A stretch of 62,454 nt of DNA from Acetobacter pomorum (GTDB taxonomy: Bacteria > Pseudomonadota > Alphaproteobacteria > Acetobacterales > Acetobacteraceae), in assembly GCF_002738225.1 (NCBI RefSeq), contig NZ_PEBQ01000083.1, positions 1 through 62,454 on the forward strand, read 5' to 3'. Numbering within the stretch: the first letter of the stretch is position 1; every line of letters begins with the position of its first letter. This document shows, piece after piece, positions 25,067 to 32,742 of this stretch. Both the position numbers and the translations under genes were made by a program. A model generated the notes under the pieces. It did no database searches. It was not told where the DNA came from and saw nothing but the letters and a program-made list of their open reading frames with translations.

Positions 25067-26773
25067 CTAGAAGAATGCCTTGCCATTTTGTAAAATAATC
25101 TGCTTTTGGTGGTAAGCATTCAACGCTTCATGATGCGTGATGCTGATGAGCGTACAGTGTGGTAAATGCATGAGTAGTGCGCCATATAACCAGCGCTCAT
25201 TTTCTGCATCCATGGCAGAGGTGGCCTCATCCAGAAACAGGATGGAAGGACGAACCAAAAAGGCACGTGCCAAGGCCAAACGCTGTTGCTCCCCGCCAGA
25301 GAGAATGTTGCTCCATACCTGCTCGTTATCTAGGTGTGGCACGTAATTTCCCAGATTAACAGCATGGAGTGCAGCCACATAAGCCTGTAGATCATGCTGT
25401 TCTGGAGGGAGAGGATAAGCAAGAGCTTGCCTTAAGGAGCCCGATGGCACGTAGCTTTGTTGGGGAATAAACATGGATTTTGCGCTATTCAGGCAGACTT
25501 CTCCGCTACCATATGGCCATAGCCCTGCCAAACTCCGCAAAAAAGTACTTTTCCCGCTACCAGAAGCACCAGAAATAGCCCATCGCTCACCGGCTTTAAA
25601 TGTCAGATCACCAACGTCCAGCAATGATTGTCCGGAAGGTAGATTGAGAACCAGATTATGGGTTGAAACTGTTAAATTGTGTGTGGGCTTACAGAGTATA
25701 CCTTGCGAGGGCATCTGCTGCATCACACCTTCAAACTCAGCAAGACGTTGGAGAGTGGCGCGCAAGGTGGCCAGATCTGTGTAATTATCCATAAACCATT
25801 GCAGGCTACGCCTTACCTGCATGAAAGCAGCGTTAATACGCGCATAAGTGCCAACAGTCAGTGTGTGGTCCAACAGTTTGGGCACAAGCAGAACCCACAG
25901 GATAACAGAGGCTGTTTGATTATAAAATGTGCCTACAAAATTGGCCCGCCAAGTATAACGCACAACCTTGCGCCAATTTTTGGCAATATGAGCAAGATGC
26001 GTGGAAAAACGCAGGTGTTCAGCATCTTCCCCTTTATAAAACGCGACTTGCTCCGCATCGCGGCGCAGATCAAGCAGACTTGCGCGTAAATCTGCATCGT
26101 AATGTTGCTGCTGATAGTCAGCATTTACCAGTGGACTTCCCACTTTTTCCATAAAAAGTGAAACAAGTATGGAAATAATGACTGTTCCAAAAAACAGATA
26201 CCCAGGAACATGGTAAACATGCCCCCCAAAAGGAACGGGAAGAGCACCACCTATATTCCATAAGACAATGGAAAAAGACAGCAACGTCATAACAGCCTGA
26301 ATGGCATCCAGCCCCAGTCTCAGCACAAGAGTTGTCATTTGCGCCAGGTCATCTGCAATACGTTGGTCCGGGTTATCTGCCCGTATGCGGGCATCATGTT
26401 CCAGACGATAATAAGTGGTATTTTGCAGATAGTGTTGCAGGTAGATGTTTGTATTCCACAAGCGCCAACGCATGGAAAGGATCTGTGTCAGATAGGTCTG
26501 CAACACATAAACCCCGGCAGATAGGGCACTCATGGCAATATAAAGCGGTAGCATGCCAAGGGCTGCCCCAATATGGAAGGCAAAAAAGGCATCAAAAAAC
26601 TTTTGATCCCAAATGCCAAACCATACGGCAGTACGCACATAAAGCAGGGAAAGGCCAATAATCAGCCCCAATAGCCCCCATGCTTTCCATTTTTCTTCCG
26701 ATACCCAATACGGAACCAGGATTTTCCAGTTTGGAAGGGAATGGGAAGGAGAGGGCTTGTTAGTACGTAGCAC
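25067..26773 (-). CDS. YddA/SbmA-like ABC transporter (fused permease-ATPase)
   Basis: About 568 residues from GTG 26773, chosen because it lies at the end of the upstream receptor gene (14-bp overlap); the frame is open to 26911 but that part would lie entirely in the receptor. The N-terminal half is an ABC_membrane_2 domain with six helices and the SbmA-like block WRLWNTNIYLQHYLQNTTYYRLEHDARIRADNPDQRIADD. The C-terminal ATPase has Walker A SGASGSGKST, signature LSGGEQQRLALARA and Walker B ILFLDEATSAMD. Members export or import peptides and related compounds. Overlap with a siderophore-type TonB receptor recalls the E. coli yddA-yddB neighbourhood and suggests handling of an iron chelator or peptide. 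Confidence 0.87.
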   Translation of the reverse strand: MLRTNKPSPSHSLPNWKILVPYWVSEEKWKAWGLLGLIIGLSLLYVRTAVWFGIWDQKFFDAFFAFHIGAALGMLPLYIAMSALSAGVYVLQTYLTQILSMRWRLWNTNIYLQHYLQNTTYYRLEHDARIRADNPDQRIADDLAQMTTLVLRLGLDAIQAVMTLLSFSIVLWNIGGALPVPFGGHVYHVPGYLFFGTVIISILVSLFMEKVGSPLVNADYQQQHYDADLRASLLDLRRDAEQVAFYKGEDAEHLRFSTHLAHIAKNWRKVVRYTWRANFVGTFYNQTASVILWVLLVPKLLDHTLTVGTYARINAAFMQVRRSLQWFMDNYTDLATLRATLQRLAEFEGVMQQMPSQGILCKPTHNLTVSTHNLVLNLPSGQSLLDVGDLTFKAGERWAISGASGSGKSTFLRSLAGLWPYGSGEVCLNSAKSMFIPQQSYVPSGSLRQALAYPLPPEQHDLQAYVAALHAVNLGNYVPHLDNEQVWSNILSGGEQQRLALARAFLVRPSILFLDEATSAMDAENERWLYGALLMHLPHCTLISITHHEALNAYHQKQIILQNGKAFF

Positions 26774-29003
26774 GAAGTGTTGCCATGAAGTTACGAGGAG
26801 CCGCAGGGAAGTTGAACTGCCATATACCGCTGGCGCGTTCGTAATAATGCCGGTTTGTGAGGTTGTAAGCGTTAAGTTGCAAGCGCAGATTGTTGTTAAT
26901 TTTGTAGCCAATCATGCTGTCAATTGTCATGTATCCACCCTGCACGGTGGTGGCATAACTTCCACGCAGGTTGCTGTTGGCATCTATTCCCGCCCCAATA
27001 TGCAGATCCTTGAGCCACCCATCGGGCACAGTATAGTGCACCCAGGATTTGAACATGTGATGAGGTGAGTAAACACCCCCAAAGTCACTTACGCGGGAAT
27101 TGGAAACCTTGGTATCCAGATACGTGTAGCCAATGGAAACATCCAGATTTGGCAGGATCTGCCCATCAATCTGCATTTCCCAACCTTGGCGACGGATAGG
27201 CCCTGTTGTGACGTAAAACTGTGAATGTAGCGGATCTTGCACCGGCTGGTTCACACTTTCCATCCGAAACAGGGCTGAAGAAATGTTCAGACGGCCATGA
27301 AAATATTCCGCCTTAAAGCCGGTTTCAATCTGGTTGCCTCTTTGGGGTGTCAGCCCTCCACCATGATAGGTTTGCTTGCCCACAGAGGGCGTGAAAATAC
27401 TGGAGTAACTGGCATACCACGAAACATGAGGTGTAATCTGATACACAGTTCCCAAGTAAGGTGTAAGTTCTCCATGAATACTGGAGGTTGTCTGCCAGTT
27501 TGTTGCGGGTGCTGGGGCAATATTCCGAAGTTTTTCGTAATAACGAGAGACACGCCCACCCAGAATGAGCGAGAGTTTTTTGGTCAGTTCAAAGCGTAGC
27601 TGTCCATAAAATCCCCATTGGTAGGCGTAGTCGTCCGTGCCCCATCCGTCAGCATTTGTGGCGTAGTTCAAACAGCTTGCGGAGGGTTTTTTAACAACAT
27701 TCGTATTGTTTATGCTTACGTTATTATAGACGGCATTGCAGTTTACATTCGCATACTGCGTCACCTGTTCATAAGAATTATAGTTGAAGCCAAAGAGGGC
27801 ATGATGTGTGCGGTTTAGAAAATGAAAACTGCCTTGTGCATAAATATCTGCTGAGCGCGAAACATTCGTACCTTTAAAAGCGGCTATACCTTGATCCTGA
27901 TATTGCAGGCGCCCAGTGGACGCATCTATTTGGGTCCATGGCTCATTGTAAAGTGTGTCATAACTCTGATCATAAAATGTGCCACGCGCGGTTGCCTGCC
28001 AGTCTCCCCAAAGTTTCTGGTTAAGCGAGGCAATGGTCTGCTGTGTCATGTAATTGGCGTAACCCCAACTCTGGCTTGGGTTTGCCGAGCGGCTGCCAGA
28101 CCAGAGTGTATTGGCGGTTGTCAGCGGCAAACCATAATACGGGGCCTGATTATCCTGCTGTTGCGCTGCATGAGAGACCATAAAAGTGGTGCGTGGCGTT
28201 ATATCCCACTCCAATACGCCATAGGCCTGCCATTTGCGGGTATTGGCATATTTATAAAAGTAATCATTATCTTCAAACACATCGGCCGTGCGGAAACGCA
28301 GCGTTTTTGATCTGTTTAATGCTACCGTCATATCCACATCTGCGCGGTAGTTGTTAAAGCTGCCGATTGAGGCAGCACCACTCAGGGCAAAATCCTGACC
28401 GGGTTTTTTGGTAATCTCGTTGACAACACCACCTGCGCCACCAGCTCCCTGCAGCAGGCCGGAAGATCCGCGAAGCACCTCAATCCGGTCATACATGGAA
28501 AGATCAAAACTGGCGTTATTCAGGGTGCCAGAAGCATTCGGCGTGCCATCTACCGAAGTGGTCAGCTGATAACCGCGTGAATAAAAATTCGAATTGGCTG
28601 TAGAAGCCGGTAGAACACGAATACCGTTTATCTGGCGCATGGCGTCTGTCATGGTCAGCATGTTGGAATCTTCCATGCGCTGTTGTGTAATGACAGAGAC
28701 AGATTGCGGAATATCTTTTAGTGCAACCGGAGATTTCCCCCATGCCTCTACTGTTGGCACAGTGTAGGAACGCCGAGAACCAGACCCATACACAGTAATG
28801 TTCTGATGCAACACATTGGCTGCAGAACTGCTTTTTGCGGATGAACTGCCATCTTTTGTTGCACGCGCAGGGGTTTGCTTAACAGAACCCGAAGGTTGTG
28901 CCTGTGCCGAAAGAACATCTGCAAAAGCATGCGGTGTGTAAATAAGCACAACACCACCTGCTATCCCCCCCAAACAGAGGTATATTTGAAAAACGCGAGA
29001 CAT
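26760..29003 (-). CDS. TonB-dependent siderophore-type receptor
   Basis: About 747 residues. ATG 29003 (MSRVFQIYLCLGGIAGG) with AGGA upstream gives a signal peptide ending near PHAFA; in-frame starts at 29024 and 29054 would lengthen the N-terminus. A long Ala/Ser-rich linker precedes the plug, which shows the FhuE/FpvA-type signatures ALKDIPQSVSVITQQRMED, MRQINGIRVL and YDRIEVLRGSSGLLQGAGGAGGVVNEITKKPG; the beta-barrel ends in ATLRATY. These plug motifs place it with ferric-siderophore receptors. The last bases overlap the ABC transporter gene. A perfect TATAAT lies on the minus strand at 29028-29023 just upstream of the start, but I found no clear Fur box. Confidence 0.9.
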   Translation of the reverse strand: MSRVFQIYLCLGGIAGGVVLIYTPHAFADVLSAQAQPSGSVKQTPARATKDGSSSAKSSSAANVLHQNITVYGSGSRRSYTVPTVEAWGKSPVALKDIPQSVSVITQQRMEDSNMLTMTDAMRQINGIRVLPASTANSNFYSRGYQLTTSVDGTPNASGTLNNASFDLSMYDRIEVLRGSSGLLQGAGGAGGVVNEITKKPGQDFALSGAASIGSFNNYRADVDMTVALNRSKTLRFRTADVFEDNDYFYKYANTRKWQAYGVLEWDITPRTTFMVSHAAQQQDNQAPYYGLPLTTANTLWSGSRSANPSQSWGYANYMTQQTIASLNQKLWGDWQATARGTFYDQSYDTLYNEPWTQIDASTGRLQYQDQGIAAFKGTNVSRSADIYAQGSFHFLNRTHHALFGFNYNSYEQVTQYANVNCNAVYNNVSINNTNVVKKPSASCLNYATNADGWGTDDYAYQWGFYGQLRFELTKKLSLILGGRVSRYYEKLRNIAPAPATNWQTTSSIHGELTPYLGTVYQITPHVSWYASYSSIFTPSVGKQTYHGGGLTPQRGNQIETGFKAEYFHGRLNISSALFRMESVNQPVQDPLHSQFYVTTGPIRRQGWEMQIDGQILPNLDVSIGYTYLDTKVSNSRVSDFGGVYSPHHMFKSWVHYTVPDGWLKDLHIGAGIDANSNLRGSYATTVQGGYMTIDSMIGYKINNNLRLQLNAYNLTNRHYYERASGIWQFNFPAAPRNFMATLRATY

Positions 29004-29129
29004 ATCTATCTGTCCTGACAGCATTATACTTAAAGGCTGACAGGGCAGGGGCACGCTTCATCCTGTTAAAGAAGGATGATGTGTGAATTACGCACATATA
29101 ATCTGTGCGGTATCACAAAAAGCAGCAGC

Positions 29130-29173
29130 AAAAACCTCTTTCCCTGTCAGGCGAGCCGTAACAGGGAAAGAGG
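29130..29173 (-). terminator. Rho-independent terminator of the DUF2946 gene
   Basis: A perfect 13-bp stem (CCTCTTTCCCTGT with its complement; arms 29135-29147 and 29161-29173) followed on the minus strand by TTTTT. The 5' arm and loop cover the last codons and stop of the DUF2946 gene. Confidence 0.85.
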
Positions 29174-29611
29174 AGGACCGCGTGTATAAGGAAGACCGGT
29201 AAAAAAGCCCGCAGGAGGTGCGCGGGGTGCACGATCATGGTAGATCTGCCGCTTTTCCAGCAGCAAAATGCTTAGAGCAACCAAAAACCCGATAAAGGCA
29301 ATATCAGGTAGCTGAAGCAAAGGGCAAAGCGGGCAGAACCCGTTGTCATCATGCGAATGGTGTGAGGAATCATGCCTGTCTTCATCAGGCATCACCATTG
29401 CATCATCCATATCTGAACACGTCGGGGCTTTAACGCCAGAGCCAATATGAAGGCCGGTTAAGCGCTCAAACGTAACGCGGGGCATTTCTCCCAACCGCGC
29501 ATGACTTTGGAGAAAAAGCTGGCCAATCAGTCCTATCATAACGCAAATGGCCACCAGCCATCGGCTGGCAAACAGGCGCATTTTTGCATGAGTGGTGGCT
29601 GATCTAGACAA
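29147..29611 (-). CDS. DUF2946-family membrane protein
   Basis: About 154 residues from TTG 29611, preceded by GGAGAGGG; ATG 29581 is an alternative start. A hydrophobic N-terminal helix (RWLVAICVMIGLIGQLFL), a His/Asp-rich middle (HDSSHHSHDD), a CPLC motif, a second hydrophobic helix and the C-terminal YTRGPPLSL fit DUF2946, small membrane-associated proteins often near copper- or iron-related TonB receptor genes. The His/Asp cluster plus CPLC could bind metal; no function is known. It is upstream of, and co-directional with, the siderophore-type receptor, but a strong terminator separates them. Confidence 0.7.
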   Translation of the reverse strand: MSRSATTHAKMRLFASRWLVAICVMIGLIGQLFLQSHARLGEMPRVTFERLTGLHIGSGVKAPTCSDMDDAMVMPDEDRHDSSHHSHDDNGFCPLCPLLQLPDIAFIGFLVALSILLLEKRQIYHDRAPRAPPAGFFTGLPYTRGPPLSLLRLA

Positions 29612-29911
29612 AAACCCTCTCCAAATTACGCCCTTGTTAAAGGGATATAAATTGCCTTTTGTCAAGAAAGAGTAGCATGTTACACAAGCATTCTGCCCGG
29701 AAAATAGCAGGAATATTCAAATACAAGCCAGAGATCAGCAGAGCTGTTCTGTTGTAGGGTCAGGTATGGCTGCTCCTATATCACACTCTCTCGCTTTTGC
29801 AGGCAAAGGGGGGTAACCCAATAACAGGCCTGCACACAGCCCTAAAAGGTTGCATGTGTTTTCAAGATAAATTGGGCCAGAGCATTATTCCTGCGAAGAG
29901 GAAAACGATCC
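29612..29911. other. Intergenic region between DUF2946 and WYL-like genes
   Basis: 300 bp between divergent genes. I see no further gene and no clear RNA; it should hold two divergent promoters. AGAGG precedes the 29912 start. Confidence 0.4.
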
Positions 29912-30214
29912 ATGTCAGCTTACAGCATTTTACGTACGGCCATTGAACAGAAAAAGGCCGTGGCTTTTACACTTCATGATAAACCCCAGGTTGGTTCTCC
30001 TCACGCTCTGGGTAAGGGTGATGGGGTAGAAAAAGTTCTGATGTATCGCGGTGTTGATGCCCATGAAAAACGTGTTCCGGCACAGGGGCAGTGGGATTGC
30101 ATTGCTGTGTCCGAACTGAGTGACGTAAAGCTTCTTGCCGATGAACCTTTCCATCAGGGGCACCCGGATGCCGCACAGCGTGCAGGTATTCGGGAAGTGG
30201 ATATTTCGCTCTAA
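29912..30214 (+). CDS. WYL-like small protein, uncharacterised
   Basis: 100 residues. The N-terminal ILRTAIEQKKAVAFTLHDKPQVGSPHALG and following VEKVLMYR resemble the beta-sheet core of WYL-type ligand-binding domains, here without any DNA-binding domain, as seen in small standalone proteobacterial proteins. A C-terminal WDCIAVSELSDVKLL follows. It begins at ATG with AGAGG upstream and ends in a strong terminator shared with thiD. Function unknown. Confidence 0.7.
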   Translation: MSAYSILRTAIEQKKAVAFTLHDKPQVGSPHALGKGDGVEKVLMYRGVDAHEKRVPAQGQWDCIAVSELSDVKLLADEPFHQGHPDAAQRAGIREVDISL

Positions 30215-30223
30215 CAAACCCTG

Positions 30224-30256
30224 TTTATCGGCATCATTCACTTTGATGCCGATAAA
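30224..30256 (+). terminator. Terminator of the WYL-like gene
   Basis: Perfect 13-bp stem TTTATCGGCATCA (30224-30236) with TGATGCCGATAAA (30244-30256), 7-base loop, followed by a T-containing stretch, ten bases after the stop codon. Confidence 0.8.
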
Positions 30257-30275
30257 ACCCTTTTATATTCAGGTT

Positions 30276-30316
30276 CCTTTGCATCATTTCCAAACACGGT
30301 GGAAATGATGCAAAGG
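30276..30316 (-). terminator. Terminator overlapping the thiD 3' end
   Basis: A perfect 16-bp stem (arms 30276-30291 and 30301-30316, core CATCATTTCC) around a 9-base loop. The arm and loop include the last ten codons and stop of thiD. Only a mixed, AT-rich stretch follows on the minus strand. Confidence 0.65.
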
Positions 30317-31084
30317 GCCATGTCCATGCCCAACATCCAGCAGATCACTCGCGGCAAGTGCACCGTGCATGTATAATTTTGCTTCACGCACGCTCTCTTC
30401 AACCGACATGGAAGGCAGAAGCGCTGCGATTGCGGCAGAAAGGGTGCAGCCAGTTCCATGATCATTGTGCGTATGGATACGGGGGGCTGCAAACTCAACG
30501 GTTCCAGCCGGGCCGTAAAGCAGATCAACACTTTCTGCCGAGCCCTCAAGATGGCCGCCTTTTAACAAAACCCATTTGGACCCCAGCCTGGCCAGTTCTT
30601 TTACGCGTATGCGCATTTCATCCAATGTCCATGCCGGGTGGGCATCCAGCAAAACAGCAGCTTCTGGCAGATTGGGGGTAATGAGTGTTGCAAGCGGGGC
30701 CAGCAGGCTTCTGATCGCACACACTGCGTTACCTTCCAGAAGGTGATCCCCACTTTTGGCGACCATAACCGGATCAAGCACAATATTCTTTGCACGATGC
30801 TGATGCAGCCGCTCAGCAATAACCTCGGCAATGCTGCTATTGGGCACCATCCCGATTTTGACAGCATCCACTCGTACGTCATCAAACACGCTATCAATCT
30901 GCTCGCCCACAAATTGCGGATCTAATGCGACAAAGGACCGCACACCCTGTGTGTTCTGGGCAACCACGGCTGTAATGGCCGCCATGCCATAAGCGCCCAT
31001 AGCCGAAAATGCTTTAATATCAGCATGAATACCCGCGCCACCTGTTGGGTCAGTACCCGCAATACTCAAAACATTGGCGATCAT
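30284..31084 (-). CDS. thiD: Hydroxymethylpyrimidine/phosphomethylpyrimidine kinase
   Basis: 266 residues of the ribokinase superfamily. ThiD phosphorylates HMP and HMP-phosphate to HMP-PP, the pyrimidine half of thiamine. Motifs: IAGTDPTGGAGIHADIKAF at the N-terminus (pyrimidine site), VVAQNTQGVRSF, LDPVMVAKSG, TPNLPEAAVLL and the anion-hole motif NDHGTGCTLSAA near residue 212. ATG 31084 has a purine-rich GGAAAGGAAA upstream, which can pair with a pyrimidine tract just after the TPP aptamer. No thiE, thiM or thiC lies adjacent, so thiD is regulated alone by the riboswitch here. Confidence 0.95.
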   Translation of the reverse strand: MIANVLSIAGTDPTGGAGIHADIKAFSAMGAYGMAAITAVVAQNTQGVRSFVALDPQFVGEQIDSVFDDVRVDAVKIGMVPNSSIAEVIAERLHQHRAKNIVLDPVMVAKSGDHLLEGNAVCAIRSLLAPLATLITPNLPEAAVLLDAHPAWTLDEMRIRVKELARLGSKWVLLKGGHLEGSAESVDLLYGPAGTVEFAAPRIHTHNDHGTGCTLSAAIAALLPSMSVEESVREAKLYMHGALAASDLLDVGHGHGPLHHFHRVWK

Positions 31085-31155
31085 GGTCAGGCAATTTCCT
31101 TTCCGCCAGAAAATGGCGCTGTGTTGGGTAATTCCAGCAAAAAGGAAAGGGAAAA

Positions 31156-31256
31156 ACCTGTCCCTTCGCCGGCATAACCCGGATCAGGTTCAAAGGGTCA
31201 TTGCGCTGCCTGCAGGCTCTGCAATATCTCAGCCCCATGTCAGGGCACCCCTCGGT
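31156..31256 (-). ncRNA. TPP (THI-box) riboswitch upstream of thiD
   Basis: On the minus strand the conserved TPP aptamer is plain: GGGGTGCCC (31251-31243), then the CTGAGA bulge (31232-31227), a variable helix, GACCCTTTGAACCTGATC, and CCGGGTTATGCCGGCGAAGGGA. Thiamine pyrophosphate binding should lower thiD expression. A CCTTTCCTTT tract at 31150-31141 directly after the aptamer is complementary to the GGAAAGG before the thiD start (31104-31098), which suggests translational control. Confidence 0.95.
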
Positions 31257-31325
31257 ATTCTGTAACGTATCAGGACCATGCCTTTTGTGCACGTCATATC
31301 ATACACTGGTCCAATAAAACGCCAT

Positions 31326-32678
31326 TTAATGTGTTATTTGCTGCGGTACAGGGCCGGATATGGCATTTCCATTTTCCCATGTTTCAACAATTCTGTCGGC
31401 ATCAGCAATGTTCGCAGCCGGGTTGCCTGCAACAATCAGTAAATCTGCCCGTTTACCTGCTGCCAGCACCCCACGATCAGAAAGATTCAATAAATCTGCG
31501 GCATTTTGGGTGGCAATATGCAGGGTTTCCAGCGGCGTGAGACCAGCTTGTACCGTAAGCGCCAGTTCGCGGTGCTCTGCAACACCGGGCACGCGCAATG
31601 GTGTGGCTCCGCTATCTGTGCCAAACCCGATTTTTACGCCCGCATCATGCAGCGTTTTCAGATTTTGCAGATTCATTGCCAAGGATGTACGGGCAAAATC
31701 GGCCTGTTTTCCGGCTTTATGTTGCGCCTGCCATGCAGGATTATTGATCTGTTGTAAAAGAGGCGCAGAAAGACCAGCCATCGCAAATGGTGTTTGTGTC
31801 CACGGCATGCGGTCAGCCCATGCAGTGGTGGCTTCATCCAGCTGAAGAGTAGCTATATACCAGATTCCGCGTGATTTAAGTTGTGCAATCAACTCCGGTG
31901 TTACAGGTTTGTCCCGAACACCGTGAGCAAGAATATCCACACCTGCTGCCACAACGTGCTGGGCATCTTCCAGATCATGAATATGCGCTGCCACACGCAG
32001 TTTGCGTTTATGAGATTCATCTACAACAGCGGCAATAATATCCGGGCTCATTTTAACCGGTAATGTACCATCAAAATCATCAACCCAGATTTTAACCAGA
32101 TCTGTGCCTTCATCTGCCATGGTATCCACCGCCTCACGGGCTTCACCAATGGTTCTGGGGCGAAAGAGCTGATTGGGCGCCACATGAACAGGTGGAGCAC
32201 CTTTTGGCACCCCAATACCATGATCTACCCCAAACAGGTCAGCAGGGGTTTGACCTGCATGTGCTTCCTTGCGAAGTGGATCAAACACATCCGGCACGTT
32301 ATTACCCAAGGCGGTCACTGTAGTCACACCATAATGCCGATACTGATCAAGGGCGGCAATAATATTGGCGCGTGTGTAAAATTCGGGGCCTGTGGTCACC
32401 CCCTCATACTGCCCAACATGGCTGTGATCTGAAATAATGCCAGGTAGTACGGTATCTCCTGAGCGGTCCAGAACCTTGGCGTGTTTGGGAATAGCCACAT
32501 TTTTACCAAGCGCAAGAATGTGGTCTCCCTGCATAACCAGTGTTGCATCCTCTATAGGTGTTGCGCCCGTGCCATCCACAATGCGCACATGTGTCAGCGC
32601 GACAGGAGCGGGGAGTGAGGCAGCAAGCACCGGTGAGGCCATAAAAAGAAAAGAGCTGATGAAAAACATACGGCGCAT
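31326..32678 (-). CDS. Exported metal-dependent amidohydrolase
   Basis: About 450 residues. ATG 32678 (MRRMFFISSFLFMASPVLAA) is preceded by AGGGAGA and gives a clear signal peptide, so the enzyme is periplasmic or exported. Amidohydrolase metal-binding residues: HxH at His85/His87 (SDHSHVG), Lys196 (DLVKIWVDD), His232 or His234 (AAHIHD), His252 (LAHGV) and Asp355 (GTDSGATPL). It resembles imidazolonepropionase/prolidase-type exported hydrolases; substrate unknown. It lies 64 bp after the glucan synthase on the same strand. Confidence 0.88.
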   Translation of the reverse strand: MRRMFFISSFLFMASPVLAASLPAPVALTHVRIVDGTGATPIEDATLVMQGDHILALGKNVAIPKHAKVLDRSGDTVLPGIISDHSHVGQYEGVTTGPEFYTRANIIAALDQYRHYGVTTVTALGNNVPDVFDPLRKEAHAGQTPADLFGVDHGIGVPKGAPPVHVAPNQLFRPRTIGEAREAVDTMADEGTDLVKIWVDDFDGTLPVKMSPDIIAAVVDESHKRKLRVAAHIHDLEDAQHVVAAGVDILAHGVRDKPVTPELIAQLKSRGIWYIATLQLDEATTAWADRMPWTQTPFAMAGLSAPLLQQINNPAWQAQHKAGKQADFARTSLAMNLQNLKTLHDAGVKIGFGTDSGATPLRVPGVAEHRELALTVQAGLTPLETLHIATQNAADLLNLSDRGVLAAGKRADLLIVAGNPAANIADADRIVETWENGNAISGPVPQQITH

Positions 32679-32742
32679 ATTGGTCTCCCTGCGGAAGGCA
32701 TGAATGGAAGGCAGATGTATTCGTTCCTTGTTTATCAGATAT

